From Dehalococcoidia bacterium (GTDB lineage Bacteria > Chloroflexota > Dehalococcoidia > Lucifugimonadales > UBA3495): 64,000 nucleotides of DNA. Location: NCBI GenBank assembly GCA_022823505.1, contig JAJEIA010000058.1:1-64000 (forward strand), given 5' to 3'. Below the pieces are notes generated by a model. It did not search any database, had not been told where the DNA came from, and saw only the letters and a program-made list of their open reading frames with translations. A program made the position numbers and the translations under genes. Below, one piece after another: positions 34,724 to 43,366 of the stretch. Every line of letters begins with the position of its first letter. Positions within the stretch are counted from its first letter, which is position 1.

Positions 34724-35088
34724 ACGTAGTGCGTCTCCGGGTTTGGATGGCCGGCTCCCAGCCGGCGGTGTGCCAGTTTCCCATGTCGGCGGCGCGGCGA
34801 CAAGTGGGAGCCGGCGAATTCAGAGCGAAGCGGCAGGCTCGCCGATGCCCGGGAGACGACGTGCTCGATGGGTATCGACCCCATGGGAATTGGATCGATG
34901 GGTATCGAAGGATTGGAACGGAGAAGCCGGTTGCGCGGCGAACGCATGGGTTCCGGCGAACGGATGGGTTCCGCTGTACACAGCAACGGCCGGGCACGGT
35001 GAGGATGGGTCACGAGGATTTGACAGGGGATGTGTCCACGGGAAGAATCTGCGGCAGCCGCATTGGACGGCAACGCCGGGAGGTTCCA
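34724..35088. other. Upstream region with local tandem repeats
   Basis: 365 nt without a credible gene between divergent genes. TCGATGGGTATCGA occurs at 34865-34878 and 34895-34908 (30-bp period), and GCGAACG-C/G-ATGGGTTCCG occurs in tandem at 34938-34955 and 34956-34973 (17 of 18 identical). They may be operator repeats or slippage products. Confidence 0.5.
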
Positions 35089-35346
35089 GTGACCACGCTG
35101 CACATCATCGTCGAGGTAACGGAGCAGGTCCCCACGGGACGAACGGAGTGGCGCGTGGACTGCGCGGAGTGCGACTGGTACGACATATTCGACGACCGGC
35201 GGCGCGCCGAGGACGCAGCGACCAATCACGTGGGCCAGACCCATACGTCGGAAACGACGTACAACCGTATCGTCCAGACGCTGCGGATCGAGCCCAACCC
35301 GGAAGAAAGCGACCTGGTGTCGACCGACGGCGACGGTTATTCGTAG
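35089..35346 (+). CDS. Small protein with C2-H2 zinc-binding pattern
   Basis: 85 residues from GTG 35089, preceded by GGGAGG at 6 nt, an excellent ribosome site. An N-terminal strand (TTLHIIVEVTE) leads to VDCAECDWYDIF and NHVGQTH, giving C-x2-C-x18-H-x4-H, a zinc-finger-like spacing. No family recognised. It overlaps the 3' end of the convergent Uma2 copy 2 by 10 nt. Confidence 0.6.
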   Translation: MTTLHIIVEVTEQVPTGRTEWRVDCAECDWYDIFDDRRRAEDAATNHVGQTHTSETTYNRIVQTLRIEPNPEESDLVSTDGDGYS

Positions 35347-36017
35347 CGATCGAATATCAGCCGCCGCACCTCGAGCACAAAGCCGGTCATCACGTCTTCG
35401 CCGGACAGCATTTCCGGGTTGTCCAGCACTTCAACCTCCCGGCCGAGACGGTACACGTAGACCCGGCGCTGGTATGGCTGGATATACCAGCCCATCCTGG
35501 CGCCGGCGTCCATCCACTCCTCCATCTTGGCGAGGCCAGCTCTCAGGCTGTCTGAGCGAGAATGCAGCTCAATGACAAAATCGGGCGCTCCGTTGATGGA
35601 GCCCCGCTGTTCCAAGGCAGTGAGGTTTTCAAATCGTTCCTGGGAAATCCAGGCGGCATCGGGCATGTACTGCGCTCCGCTGGGTAGGCGGAACAACGAA
35701 GTCTGCGGGTAGGTACGCCCGGGATTCTCCAACCCCCAGCCGTAAAGAGCGTAATTGATCCCCTGCTCGCCATGGCTGCCCTCCGCGCCGACGGGAGGCA
35801 TTATGACCAGCTCGCCGTTTGCCGAGTATTCAAACTCGTAGCGCTCATTGTCCTGGGCAAGCAGGCATAGTCTTTCGCCGAAATCCGGGGTACTGCCGTC
35901 AACCCCCAGCGAGGCCAACTTCAAACGCAGCGGCCCAACCAGCGGGAATGGGAGAAAGTGGTCCGCGTTAACCGTCGCCTGGCCAACTACGGTTGGCTTT
36001 GGCGATTGCGTCGCCAT
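35337..36017 (-). CDS. Uma2 family endonuclease-like protein, copy 2
   Basis: 226 residues from ATG 36017 (GGAGG 8 nt upstream). Same PD-(D/E)XK-like core as copy 1: FEYSANGELVIMPPVGAEG, MPDAAWISQERFE, GAPDFVIELHSRSD, WMDAGARMGWYIQPYQRRVYVYR, and the shared end GREVEVLDNPEMLSGEDV. A longer upstream open frame (to 36206) overlaps the rhodanese gene and is not family-like. The two copies flank the sulfite oxidase-like gene and arose by duplication. Confidence 0.88.
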   Translation of the reverse strand: MATQSPKPTVVGQATVNADHFLPFPLVGPLRLKLASLGVDGSTPDFGERLCLLAQDNERYEFEYSANGELVIMPPVGAEGSHGEQGINYALYGWGLENPGRTYPQTSLFRLPSGAQYMPDAAWISQERFENLTALEQRGSINGAPDFVIELHSRSDSLRAGLAKMEEWMDAGARMGWYIQPYQRRVYVYRLGREVEVLDNPEMLSGEDVMTGFVLEVRRLIFDRYE

Positions 36018-36046
36018 AACGCAGCCTCCGTCGAATGCAACGGTCC

Positions 36047-37666
36047 TCACGCACCCGGTGCGTACTTTTCGCCGAGGGCGGTCTCCCATCGCAGGTAGTT
36101 CTGCATGTCGGCGTAGGTGCGGTCGGGGCCGCTGAACACGATGTCCGAAGGGGTGCGGGTCACGCCGCTGAGTCCCTCCTCCACGGGCAGGCGGGCCGCC
36201 TGCCACGAGGTGACGCCACCGGACAGAACCCTGGCATTGGAATAGCCGATCTGGCGGAGCGTCGCCGCGGCCAGCAGGGACTGGCGCCCGTCGACACAGG
36301 TAACGACGATGCTGGCGTCATTGGACCGGACGTGGTCCTTGATCTGGAATTCGAGCCATCCGCGTGGGATCCAGACGGAGCCGGGAACGTGAGCGCGAGC
36401 AAAATCCTGGCTGGTATCGACGAAGATGATCACGTCAGGGCGGTTCTGCTCGAGGGCCCTGGCCGAAACGGCGGGCACCGCGCGGCGGGCATTAACCAAC
36501 AGCTCAGACTCGGTCTCGCCGCCGATGGAGCCGTCGTTCAAGGCCCCAAGGCTCATGCCGGACTCCAGGGGGCGACCGTCGGCGACCCACGCCTCGGTCC
36601 CGCCGTCGACGGCGTAGACCTCGCGGTGTCCGAGTTGGCGGTACCAGGATCCGGTCAGGGTGGCGCGGGCCTTGCCGTCGCAGCAGAACACCAGGGGAGC
36701 ATTTTTCACCACCGCCACGTCATCGCTGCGCTGGACGCACTGTCCGCCGGGGAACCAGCGGAAGCCGGGGATGCGGCCGCGGTCATACTCCTCGGAGGTT
36801 CGAACGTCGATGAAGTAGATGCTCTCGGTCACGCTGCGGTCGGCCATGGCGTCAAGGCCGGCGATGTCGAGGAACTGAACACCGTCTTCGGCGGCGCAGC
36901 GGTCGGCGTAGGCTTCGGCAGCGGCGCGGCCTTCGTGGGATACGCTGGGCAGCCGGTCCCGATTGGCGCCCGACTCCAGTTCGTATCCGGCGAGCACCCA
37001 ACCGGAGGTGCCGTTTTTGAGCCCGACGACCTCGCGGTCCAGGCCCATGCGCTGCAGGACGCGGGTGCCGATGATGCTGCGAGTGCGGCCCGCGCAATTG
37101 ACCACGACGGTGGTGTCCGGGTCCAGGTCGGCCGTGATGTCGGTAATCCGAAGCGCCAACTCGCCGCCGGGCACGCTGCGGCCGCCGGGTATGCAGAAAC
37201 GGCGATACTCCTCGGGGGTACGGGTATCGAGAATGACCATCTTTTCGCCACGGTCCATGCGGGCGCGCAACTCGATGGCATCGATTTCAGGGACATGGTG
37301 AACGACTTCGACCTTTTCGCCAAAGTCCTTGCTGGGAACGTTGACTCCCCATTCGGTGGGGTAGTCGAGGCTCATCCAACGGTTGATGCCACCGTCCAGC
37401 CAGCCGACGTGGTAGAAACCCATGGCTTCAACGGTGGCTACGGCGTGGGAAACGCGGCGGCCGTCATCGTCGCAGAGCACGATCAACGAGCCGGCGTGGG
37501 GCACGGCATCATGGAGATCGAACTCCAACCGGCGACGGGGAATCAGGCTGCTTCCCGGGATGTGGCTGGAGTTGTACTCGCCGGGTTCGCGTACATCGAT
37601 CAGGGCAAAGGGGGACGTGTCGTTGAACAGCTCGCTGAGTTGTTGCGGACTAAACGACTTGGCCAT
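36047..37666 (-). CDS. Four-domain rhodanese-like sulfurtransferase
   Basis: 539 residues, made of four tandem rhodanese domains (about 1-110, 130-240, 265-375, 400-505). Each has an intact active-site loop: LCDDDGRR, NCAGRTRS, CCDGKARA and TCVDGRQS. DVREPGEYNSSHIPG, DTRTPEEYRRFCIPG and DVRTSEEYDRGRIPG are the matching N-terminal signatures. Such multi-rhodanese proteins handle persulfide sulfur or thiosulfate, but four active domains in one chain is uncommon. Cytoplasmic; no signal peptide. Confidence 0.92.
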   Translation of the reverse strand: MAKSFSPQQLSELFNDTSPFALIDVREPGEYNSSHIPGSSLIPRRRLEFDLHDAVPHAGSLIVLCDDDGRRVSHAVATVEAMGFYHVGWLDGGINRWMSLDYPTEWGVNVPSKDFGEKVEVVHHVPEIDAIELRARMDRGEKMVILDTRTPEEYRRFCIPGGRSVPGGELALRITDITADLDPDTTVVVNCAGRTRSIIGTRVLQRMGLDREVVGLKNGTSGWVLAGYELESGANRDRLPSVSHEGRAAAEAYADRCAAEDGVQFLDIAGLDAMADRSVTESIYFIDVRTSEEYDRGRIPGFRWFPGGQCVQRSDDVAVVKNAPLVFCCDGKARATLTGSWYRQLGHREVYAVDGGTEAWVADGRPLESGMSLGALNDGSIGGETESELLVNARRAVPAVSARALEQNRPDVIIFVDTSQDFARAHVPGSVWIPRGWLEFQIKDHVRSNDASIVVTCVDGRQSLLAAATLRQIGYSNARVLSGGVTSWQAARLPVEEGLSGVTRTPSDIVFSGPDRTYADMQNYLRWETALGEKYAPGA

Positions 37667-37884
37667 CAGCGCATCTCCGTGGTCTGGGTCCAGTTAATTC
37701 GAAACCGATTAGAGCTCAAGCAGTCGCCTCGTCTAGGAGGACGCCAGACTGATATATTTCCGGACTTCCGCGCCATCGAAACTTAGGCCGCGCGGGGTCC
37801 AGCGCAGGTTGCCTATTGGTGCGAGTTGTATGATCGGTCAGTTTATCGGGCGGGCTAGAGTATATGGCCTATGTGATAAGTATA

Positions 37885-37910
37885 CACCCGGAGCGCGAAA
37901 TCGCGCTCCG
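37885..37910 (-). terminator. Strong hairpin after the cupin gene
   Basis: CCCGGAGCGCGA (37885-37896) and TCGCGCTCCGGG (37899-37910) are a perfect inverted repeat, 15 nt past the stop of the minus-strand cupin gene. On that strand it is followed by GTGTATACTTATC, only weakly T-rich. Confidence 0.6.
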
Positions 37911-37925
37911 GGAGTCGTTACCCGA

Positions 37926-38513
37926 TCAGCAGTTATCGTACTTTTCGGTCATCATCTGCCGGATGGCGCCGGTTTCCAAGTCGTAGCGGACGCGCTCCAG
38001 GCCGCGAAGGTCCTGGCCGTAGACGTGGATCTCGACGGTGGGCCGGTCGGTGAAGTTGTCCATCTGGTGGATTTCGTCGACCTCGGGGATGAGAAGGCTG
38101 ATCTCGCCGGGTTTTACCACGGCGGAACGATCTTGTTCCAACCGGGCCCAGTCGTCGCGTTCGCGGTCGTCGACGCGCCGGAAACGGGTCTCGGTGAGGG
38201 CGTTGTCCATCACCCCGATCATGCCCCAGGTCCGATGGTCGTGAGGGGAGGCATGGTCGCCGGGGCCCCACACCACGGCGGTGACCAGCAGGCCGCTGTC
38301 GGGGCTGTGGTGTAGCAGCCAGGACCCGTGATTGGAGCGATTGCCGGAGCCGACGGGCAGGCGGAAGCGTTCCGGGATGGCGTCGGGATTGGCGATGAGG
38401 CGGGACAGGCACGCGGAACCCCGGTCGAAGATCTTCTCGTCGGTTGGTTCAGACGCGAGAAGGTCCTCCATATCTTGAACGAAGTCTTCCAAAGGGTATC
38501 GGACGGCGACCAT
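37926..38513 (-). CDS. Cysteine dioxygenase-like cupin
   Basis: 195 residues from ATG 38513 (GGGAGG 8 nt upstream). The double-stranded beta-helix has SPHDHRTWGMIGV (His-x-His) and a later VEIHVYG His, the three-His iron site of cysteine/3-mercaptopropionate dioxygenases, and it lies in the predicted metal-dependent cupin family (PF05995-like). The Cys-Tyr cofactor pair cannot be confirmed. Substrate may be cysteine or another thiol. Followed by the rhodanese 260 nt downstream. Confidence 0.75.
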   Translation of the reverse strand: MVAVRYPLEDFVQDMEDLLASEPTDEKIFDRGSACLSRLIANPDAIPERFRLPVGSGNRSNHGSWLLHHSPDSGLLVTAVVWGPGDHASPHDHRTWGMIGVMDNALTETRFRRVDDRERDDWARLEQDRSAVVKPGEISLLIPEVDEIHQMDNFTDRPTVEIHVYGQDLRGLERVRYDLETGAIRQMMTEKYDNC

Positions 38514-38714
38514 TAGACATTTCCTCCCTGGGCTGTTGTTGGCAGTGTAACCGTGGCGGGCGACCAGTGGCAACAGAAACACCGGCGGCGCGAGCGGAAA
38601 AGGTTTTCCGAGCGCGGCGACGGCAGCAACCGGATTGAGCAGGAAGTGATGGATTGCGCTGCTATACTACCGCGACCGACTGGCGTGAGCATTTTTGCAG
38701 ACGGAGGAACCCGC

Positions 38715-39764
38715 ATGGCAGAGTCCATAAAGATTTCGATGCGCGTGCCCGGCACATCGCCGATGCCCGACCTGTTGCGGATGATAGGCCAAATTGAAGA
38801 TGCGGGGTTCGACGGCGCCGGCATCCTGGACAGCCAGATGATCTGCCGCGACACGTTCGTGACCATGGGGATGGCGGCGAGCGCCACCAGCAGGCTGAAC
38901 CTGTTCCCGGCGGTGACCAATCCCTTCGGGCGCATTCCATCGGTGCTGGCGGGTGCGGCACAGACGGTGGCGGAAATCGCCCCCGGACGGACCAAGTTCA
39001 TCATCGGGACCGGGTACACCTCGGCGAGCACGATCGGACGCCGGCCGGCGACCCTGCGGCAGATGCGCCGCTGCATCATGGAGGTGAAATCGCTGCTGGC
39101 GGGGGAGGCGGTCGAGTATGACGGCATGACCAACCGGCTCGACTTCGCCGGCAGCGACGGCGGCCACGGGATCCCCATCCTGATGGCGGCGTCGGGGCCG
39201 CGCTCGCTGGAACTGGCGGGCGAGGTGGCCGACGGAGCGCTGGTGCTGGTGGGTTACACCCCGGGCATCGTGGGGAAGGCCCTGGAGCATCTGGAGGCCG
39301 GGGCGAAACGGAGCGGCCGGACACTGGATGATCTGGACGTGATGTTCGCGGTGCGCACGTGCGTGGCGGACTCCACCGAAGAGGCTCGGCGGCTGGCGCG
39401 TCCGGTGGCGACGCACTGGGCGCTGCTGTGGGGCGGGCCCAATTGGCTCCCCTACTCCGGGCTGGACATCCCCGACTACGAGGTGCCGCAGGCCGTGAGG
39501 GACGTTTATCCCGACCTGGGGCACGCCCCAAACTGGGAAGAGGCGATCGAGTTGACCCAGTTCGTGGACGACGAGGTGAACGGGCAACTGTGCGACGCAT
39601 TGGGGCTGATCGGCACTGCGGAATACTGCACGGCGCGGATCCAGGAGATGGCGCGACACGGGGTCAACCAGCTGTACCTGATGCCGTGCCTGACCTTCGC
39701 GCCGCCGGAAGCCGAGGTGCAGGCCTTCGGCAACCACGTCATTCCGGCGCTGGCGGCCGCGTGA
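38715..39764 (+). CDS. LLM-class flavin-dependent oxidoreductase
   Basis: 349 residues from ATG 38715 (GGAGG 7 nt upstream). Bacterial luciferase-like TIM barrel, near the F420-dependent methylene-H4MPT reductase branch: DAGFDGAGILDSQMICRDTFV, AVTNPFGRIPSVLAGAAQTV, GRTKFIIGTGYTSA and IPILMAASGPRSLELAGEVADGALV. Uses FMN or F420. Substrate unknown. Divergent from the cupin gene, sharing a 200-nt intergenic region. Confidence 0.88.
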   Translation: MAESIKISMRVPGTSPMPDLLRMIGQIEDAGFDGAGILDSQMICRDTFVTMGMAASATSRLNLFPAVTNPFGRIPSVLAGAAQTVAEIAPGRTKFIIGTGYTSASTIGRRPATLRQMRRCIMEVKSLLAGEAVEYDGMTNRLDFAGSDGGHGIPILMAASGPRSLELAGEVADGALVLVGYTPGIVGKALEHLEAGAKRSGRTLDDLDVMFAVRTCVADSTEEARRLARPVATHWALLWGGPNWLPYSGLDIPDYEVPQAVRDVYPDLGHAPNWEEAIELTQFVDDEVNGQLCDALGLIGTAEYCTARIQEMARHGVNQLYLMPCLTFAPPEAEVQAFGNHVIPALAAA

Positions 39765-39794
39765 CCGGACGAGGGGCGCGCCGAAGGAACGTGG

Positions 39795-39900
39795 TCAGGA
39801 CCGGGATTTACCGGACTTTGAGATTTGGCCGGGTTGGGTGAACTTGCTCACGGAACGGTTGCATCCTGATGATTCCCAAATCTTGCAAGTCCCGACTCTG
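39795..39900. repeat. Diverged GGATTT-type repeat pair
   Basis: Unit 39795-39828 (CGGGATTTACCGGACTTTGAG... ) and the inverted partner 39875-39900 (reverse complement GGGACTTGCAAGATTTGGG) resemble the block at 15466-15556. Fills most of the gap between the flavin oxidoreductase and the ATP-grasp gene. Confidence 0.45.
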
Positions 39901-40051
39901 CCGTTTGCCCGCCGCAAGCCTCGGGTATCAATCGGATCGCGATTGAGTTGTGCGAGCGTGGGGCAATTTGCTAGTCTGCTGAGCCGAGGGCGGTCCAGAC
40001 GGCTTGGTGCACCGTCCGGGGAATAAACACACGGGCAGACCAGAGGCGTGC

Positions 40052-41497
40052 GTGACTACGGCGGATCGGTTCCAGGGTTACAGCATCGACGCGGACATCT
40101 TCGACGAGATGTTCCACGCCGACGGGCGGACGAGGGCAGACTGGCTGGGACTGCAACGGACGCTGACCGAACTTTCCGCAGAGGAGTTGACGGCCATCCA
40201 GGAACGGGTGACGCGATCGTTCTCCAACGAGGGCATCACCTTCACGGTGTACGGCGACGACGAGGCCGACGAACGGATCATACCCATCGACTGCGTGCCG
40301 CGGTTGATCGCCGAAGCGGAGTGGCGCGAACTGGAAGCGGGCCTCACGCAGCGGCTCCGGGCGCTGAACCTGTTTTTGCAGGACGTGTACGGCGAGTCTC
40401 GGGTGACCCGTGACGGCGTGATACCGGAGGACATGGTCCGGGGCTGCCCGCAGTACCGGCTGGAAATGCGCGGGTTCACGCCGCCGCAGGGCACGTGGGT
40501 GGCCGTGTGCGGAACCGACCTAGTGCGCACCAACGACGGATATCGGGTCCTGGAGGACAACCTTCGAGTGCCCTCCGGGGTGTCCTACATGATCGCGAAC
40601 CGGAAAGCGGTGAAAACCAGCCTGCGGAGGCTGTACCGCACCTCGCGGGTGCTGGAGGTGGAACACTACGGCCGCCTGCTTTTGGAAACGCTTAAGGAAC
40701 TGGCGCCGGCGGGCCGGGCCAACCCCAGCATCGCCCTGCTCACTCCCGGGGTATACAACTCCGCGTTCTACGAGCACATGTTCCTGGCACACGAGCTGGG
40801 CGCCGAGTTGGTGGAAGGGCGGGACCTGGTGGCGCGGGACGGTTTCGTCTACATGAAAACCACCGAAGGACTGCGGAGGGTCGACGTGATTTACCGCCGG
40901 GTCGATGACGACTTCATAGATCCGACGGTGTTCAGACCGGACTCGGTCCTGGGCGTGCCAGGGTTGATGGATGCGTACCTGAAAGGCAACGTCGCGTTGG
41001 CGAACGCGCCGGGCACCGGTGTGGCGGACGACAAGAGCGTCTACGCGTACGTGCCGGACCTGGTCAGATACTACCTCAGCGAAGAGCCGCTGCTGCGGAA
41101 CGTGGAAACCTATCTGTGCCGCCGGCCGCAGGAACTGGAGTACACGCTGGATAACCTGGACAAACTGGTGGTGAAGAGGGTTGGTGAGTCGGGCGGGTAC
41201 GGGATGCTGATCGGCCCCCACGCCACGCCTCAGGAACGGGCGGAGTACGCTGAGCAGGTGCGGGCCAACCCGGCGGACTTCATCGCCCAGCCGACGCTGG
41301 CGCTGTCCCGGTCTCCGTGCCTGATCCGGGGGCAATTCGAGCCGCGCCACGTTGACCTGCGGCCCTTCATCCTGCACGGGCAGACGACGAGGATAGTGCC
41401 CGGAGCCTTCTGCCGAGTCGCGCTGCGACGGGGCAGCCTGGTGGTCAACTCCAGCCAGGGCGGGGGCGGCAAGGACGTGTGGGTCCTGGAGGAGTAG
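40052..41497 (+). CDS. Circularly permuted type 2 ATP-grasp protein
   Basis: 481 residues from GTG 40052 (AGAGGCG upstream). DUF404/DUF407-type ATP-grasp: FDEMFHADGRTRADW, EERVTRSF-like start, GCPQYRLEMRGFTPPQGTWVAVCGTDLVRT, LEDNLRVPSGVSYM, and KRVGESGGYGMLIGP. Family members occur with alpha-E proteins, transglutaminase-like proteins and proteasome-like hydrolases, and are predicted to form amide bonds on a peptide or small molecule. The alpha-E gene follows 5 nt after the stop. Confidence 0.88.
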   Translation: MTTADRFQGYSIDADIFDEMFHADGRTRADWLGLQRTLTELSAEELTAIQERVTRSFSNEGITFTVYGDDEADERIIPIDCVPRLIAEAEWRELEAGLTQRLRALNLFLQDVYGESRVTRDGVIPEDMVRGCPQYRLEMRGFTPPQGTWVAVCGTDLVRTNDGYRVLEDNLRVPSGVSYMIANRKAVKTSLRRLYRTSRVLEVEHYGRLLLETLKELAPAGRANPSIALLTPGVYNSAFYEHMFLAHELGAELVEGRDLVARDGFVYMKTTEGLRRVDVIYRRVDDDFIDPTVFRPDSVLGVPGLMDAYLKGNVALANAPGTGVADDKSVYAYVPDLVRYYLSEEPLLRNVETYLCRRPQELEYTLDNLDKLVVKRVGESGGYGMLIGPHATPQERAEYAEQVRANPADFIAQPTLALSRSPCLIRGQFEPRHVDLRPFILHGQTTRIVPGAFCRVALRRGSLVVNSSQGGGGKDVWVLEE

Positions 41498-41502
41498 CCG
41501 AA

Positions 41503-42522
41503 TTGCTGGCTCGAAGCGCGCAGGGGCTGTACTGGATGGGCCGGTACCTGGAACGAGCGGTCCATCTGAGCCGGATGCTGCGGTTGCAGGCGGAGGCGCT
41601 GGTCGACCGCCCCACGGGCGAAATCTACTCCGGCTGGCGTCGCATCTATCGGAGCCTGGACCGCGAGCCACCGGGAGGCGGATTGGAACTGGCGCCATCG
41701 CATGACGGAACGGCGCCGCAGTTCCAGCAGGTGCGGATCTCATCGGGACAGGTGCAGGCGCAGCGGCGCATCAGCGACGAGTACACGCTCGCGGATTCGT
41801 TCACCCTGGCCGACGACCTCACGTTCGAGCGATCCAATCCGAGCTCGGTATGGAGTTGCTTCGCGTTGGGACGGGAGAACGCGCGACAGATGCGACACTG
41901 CATCAGCGCGGAGATGTGGCGGTCGCTGAACCTGACCTACCTGAAGCTGCAGCGGATCAGGATGCTGGACATCTGGCTGGCCTCGCCCGAGGGGTTCTAT
42001 ACGGAAACGGCGGAGGACATCGAGACTTTCATGGGCGTGGCGTCGGCAACGATGTACCGGGACGAGGGCTGGCATTTCATGCAGCTGGGCCGGTTCATCG
42101 AGCGGGCCCAGCTGGCAAGCGGCCTGCTCCTGGCGCAACTGGAACTGGACGAAAGGTCGAATGACCACACCGAGTCGGACTGGACCACGCTGTTGAGGGT
42201 GTACCACGCGCAGGAAGCGTACATGCGCACCTACGGGGTGGAGACCAGGCCGGAGCAGGTGGTGGACCTGCTGGTGACCGACCCGATGCTCCCCGACTCG
42301 ATGAGGCGGGCGCTGGACGCCGTTTCGAACGCGCTGGATGCAGTCGGGTCGGGTCCCGACCGGGCGGCCAGCGCGGCGGCGAACCGGATGGCGGGCCGGC
42401 TCGAGTCGGCGGTGCTCCACGAGTGGGCGGACTCCGACGACAAACCGCAGCTGCTGGTTCAGGTCGCGGACCACAGCCGGCAGTTGCACGGGCTGGTGAA
42501 TGGGGTCTACTTCGATTACTGA
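41503..42522 (+). CDS. Alpha-E domain-containing protein (DUF403)
   Basis: 339 residues from TTG 41503, with GGAGGAG 8 nt upstream. LLARSAQGLYWMGRYLERAVHLSRML matches the family start almost exactly; the rest is an all-helical Arg/Glu-rich domain (WHFMQLGRFIERAQLASGLLL, RRALDAVSNALDAVG). Partner of the CP-ATP-grasp protein just upstream; the usual additional partners are absent in the neighbourhood. Confidence 0.9.
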   Translation: MLARSAQGLYWMGRYLERAVHLSRMLRLQAEALVDRPTGEIYSGWRRIYRSLDREPPGGGLELAPSHDGTAPQFQQVRISSGQVQAQRRISDEYTLADSFTLADDLTFERSNPSSVWSCFALGRENARQMRHCISAEMWRSLNLTYLKLQRIRMLDIWLASPEGFYTETAEDIETFMGVASATMYRDEGWHFMQLGRFIERAQLASGLLLAQLELDERSNDHTESDWTTLLRVYHAQEAYMRTYGVETRPEQVVDLLVTDPMLPDSMRRALDAVSNALDAVGSGPDRAASAAANRMAGRLESAVLHEWADSDDKPQLLVQVADHSRQLHGLVNGVYFDY

Positions 42523-42647
42523 CCGCGGCGAGTGATGCCGGACGGCGAGCGCAAATGGGGCCCGGCCGGAGCGACCTGGCCCATCCGCACTTGAGGCTTA
42601 TCCGGCCGGCGGAGGGGTGTTTCCGGGGTTTTCGTGTCAGGCCCGTG

Positions 42648-42676
42648 CTGACAGTGAAGATGCCGAATGCTATAAT
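42648..42676 (+). promoter_or_regulatory. Sigma70-type promoter of the rpsF operon
   Basis: CTGACA (42648-42653) and a perfect TATAAT (42671-42676) are spaced 17 bp apart, 37 nt before the rpsF start. This is the clearest promoter in the window and fits strong expression of ribosomal genes. Confidence 0.85.
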
Positions 42677-42712
42677 CGCCGTTGCGTTTTCACCCATTCA
42701 GGAGATTCGAAC

Positions 42713-43360
42713 TTGCGTCATTACGAACTGGTAACAATTCTGAGCCCGATGTTGAACCAGGACGAGGCATCGGCCAAGTGGGACGAGATCAAGTCGTTCA
42801 TCGTCAACCGGGAAGGCGAAATCACCGCCGAGCAGACCTGGGGCACTCGCCGATTGGCCTACCCGATCCGCAAAGGGAACTACAATTTCCTGGAGGGGGC
42901 ATACTACCTGAGCACCTTCACGGTGGACAATTCGTTCAACCGGGAGCTGGAGAACTACCTGCGACTGGACGAGCAGGTGCTGCGTTCGCTGATCGTGAAC
43001 TGTGAGGGGCCGCTGCCCGACAAGCCGCCCCCGGGACCGCTGACAGCTCCCTCGCGTTACATTCCCCCCGGACGGGGCCGACGCCAGGACGGAGGCGGAC
43101 CAATACCGGAAGCGCCGGGCGGCTTCGGCGACCGCCGGCAGGGTGGCCCCCCACCCGCCGCGGGCGCCCCGGGAGCGCCGCCGGCGAGTGCGGACGCGCC
43201 GGCCGCTCCAGCCGCCACCCCCGAGGCTGCAGCGCCGGCTCCGGCTCCCGCAGCCGAGGACGCTCCGAGTGCACCGGCGTCTCCAGAGCCGGCCGCGACA
43301 CCCGAACCGGCGCCCGCGCCGGAGGCACCCGCCGAAACCGAAGGGGACGCGCAAGCGTAA
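42713..43360 (+). CDS. rpsF: 30S ribosomal protein bS6 with long disordered C-tail
   Basis: 215 residues from TTG 42713 (AGGAG upstream; LRHYELVTIL fits the family start). Residues 1-100 are a normal S6 (RRLAYPIRKGNYNFLEGAYYL, YLRLDEQVLRSLIV). The remaining about 115 residues, far longer than in most bacteria, are Pro/Ala/Glu repeats that look fully disordered. S6 binds S18 on the platform of the 30S subunit. First gene of the rpsF-ssb-rpsR operon. Confidence 0.93.
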   Translation: MRHYELVTILSPMLNQDEASAKWDEIKSFIVNREGEITAEQTWGTRRLAYPIRKGNYNFLEGAYYLSTFTVDNSFNRELENYLRLDEQVLRSLIVNCEGPLPDKPPPGPLTAPSRYIPPGRGRRQDGGGPIPEAPGGFGDRRQGGPPPAAGAPGAPPASADAPAAPAATPEAAAPAPAPAAEDAPSAPASPEPAATPEPAPAPEAPAETEGDAQA

Positions 43361-43366
43361 TCTGCC

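Noticed and set aside
34729..35088. Longer version of the small zinc-pattern protein
   Set aside because: The in-frame upstream part has no family character and contains tandem repeats; GTG 35089 has the ribosome site.
36035..37786. 583-codon plus-strand frame opposite the rhodanese gene
   Set aside because: The minus-strand frame has four clear rhodanese domains; the plus-strand translation shows no family features.
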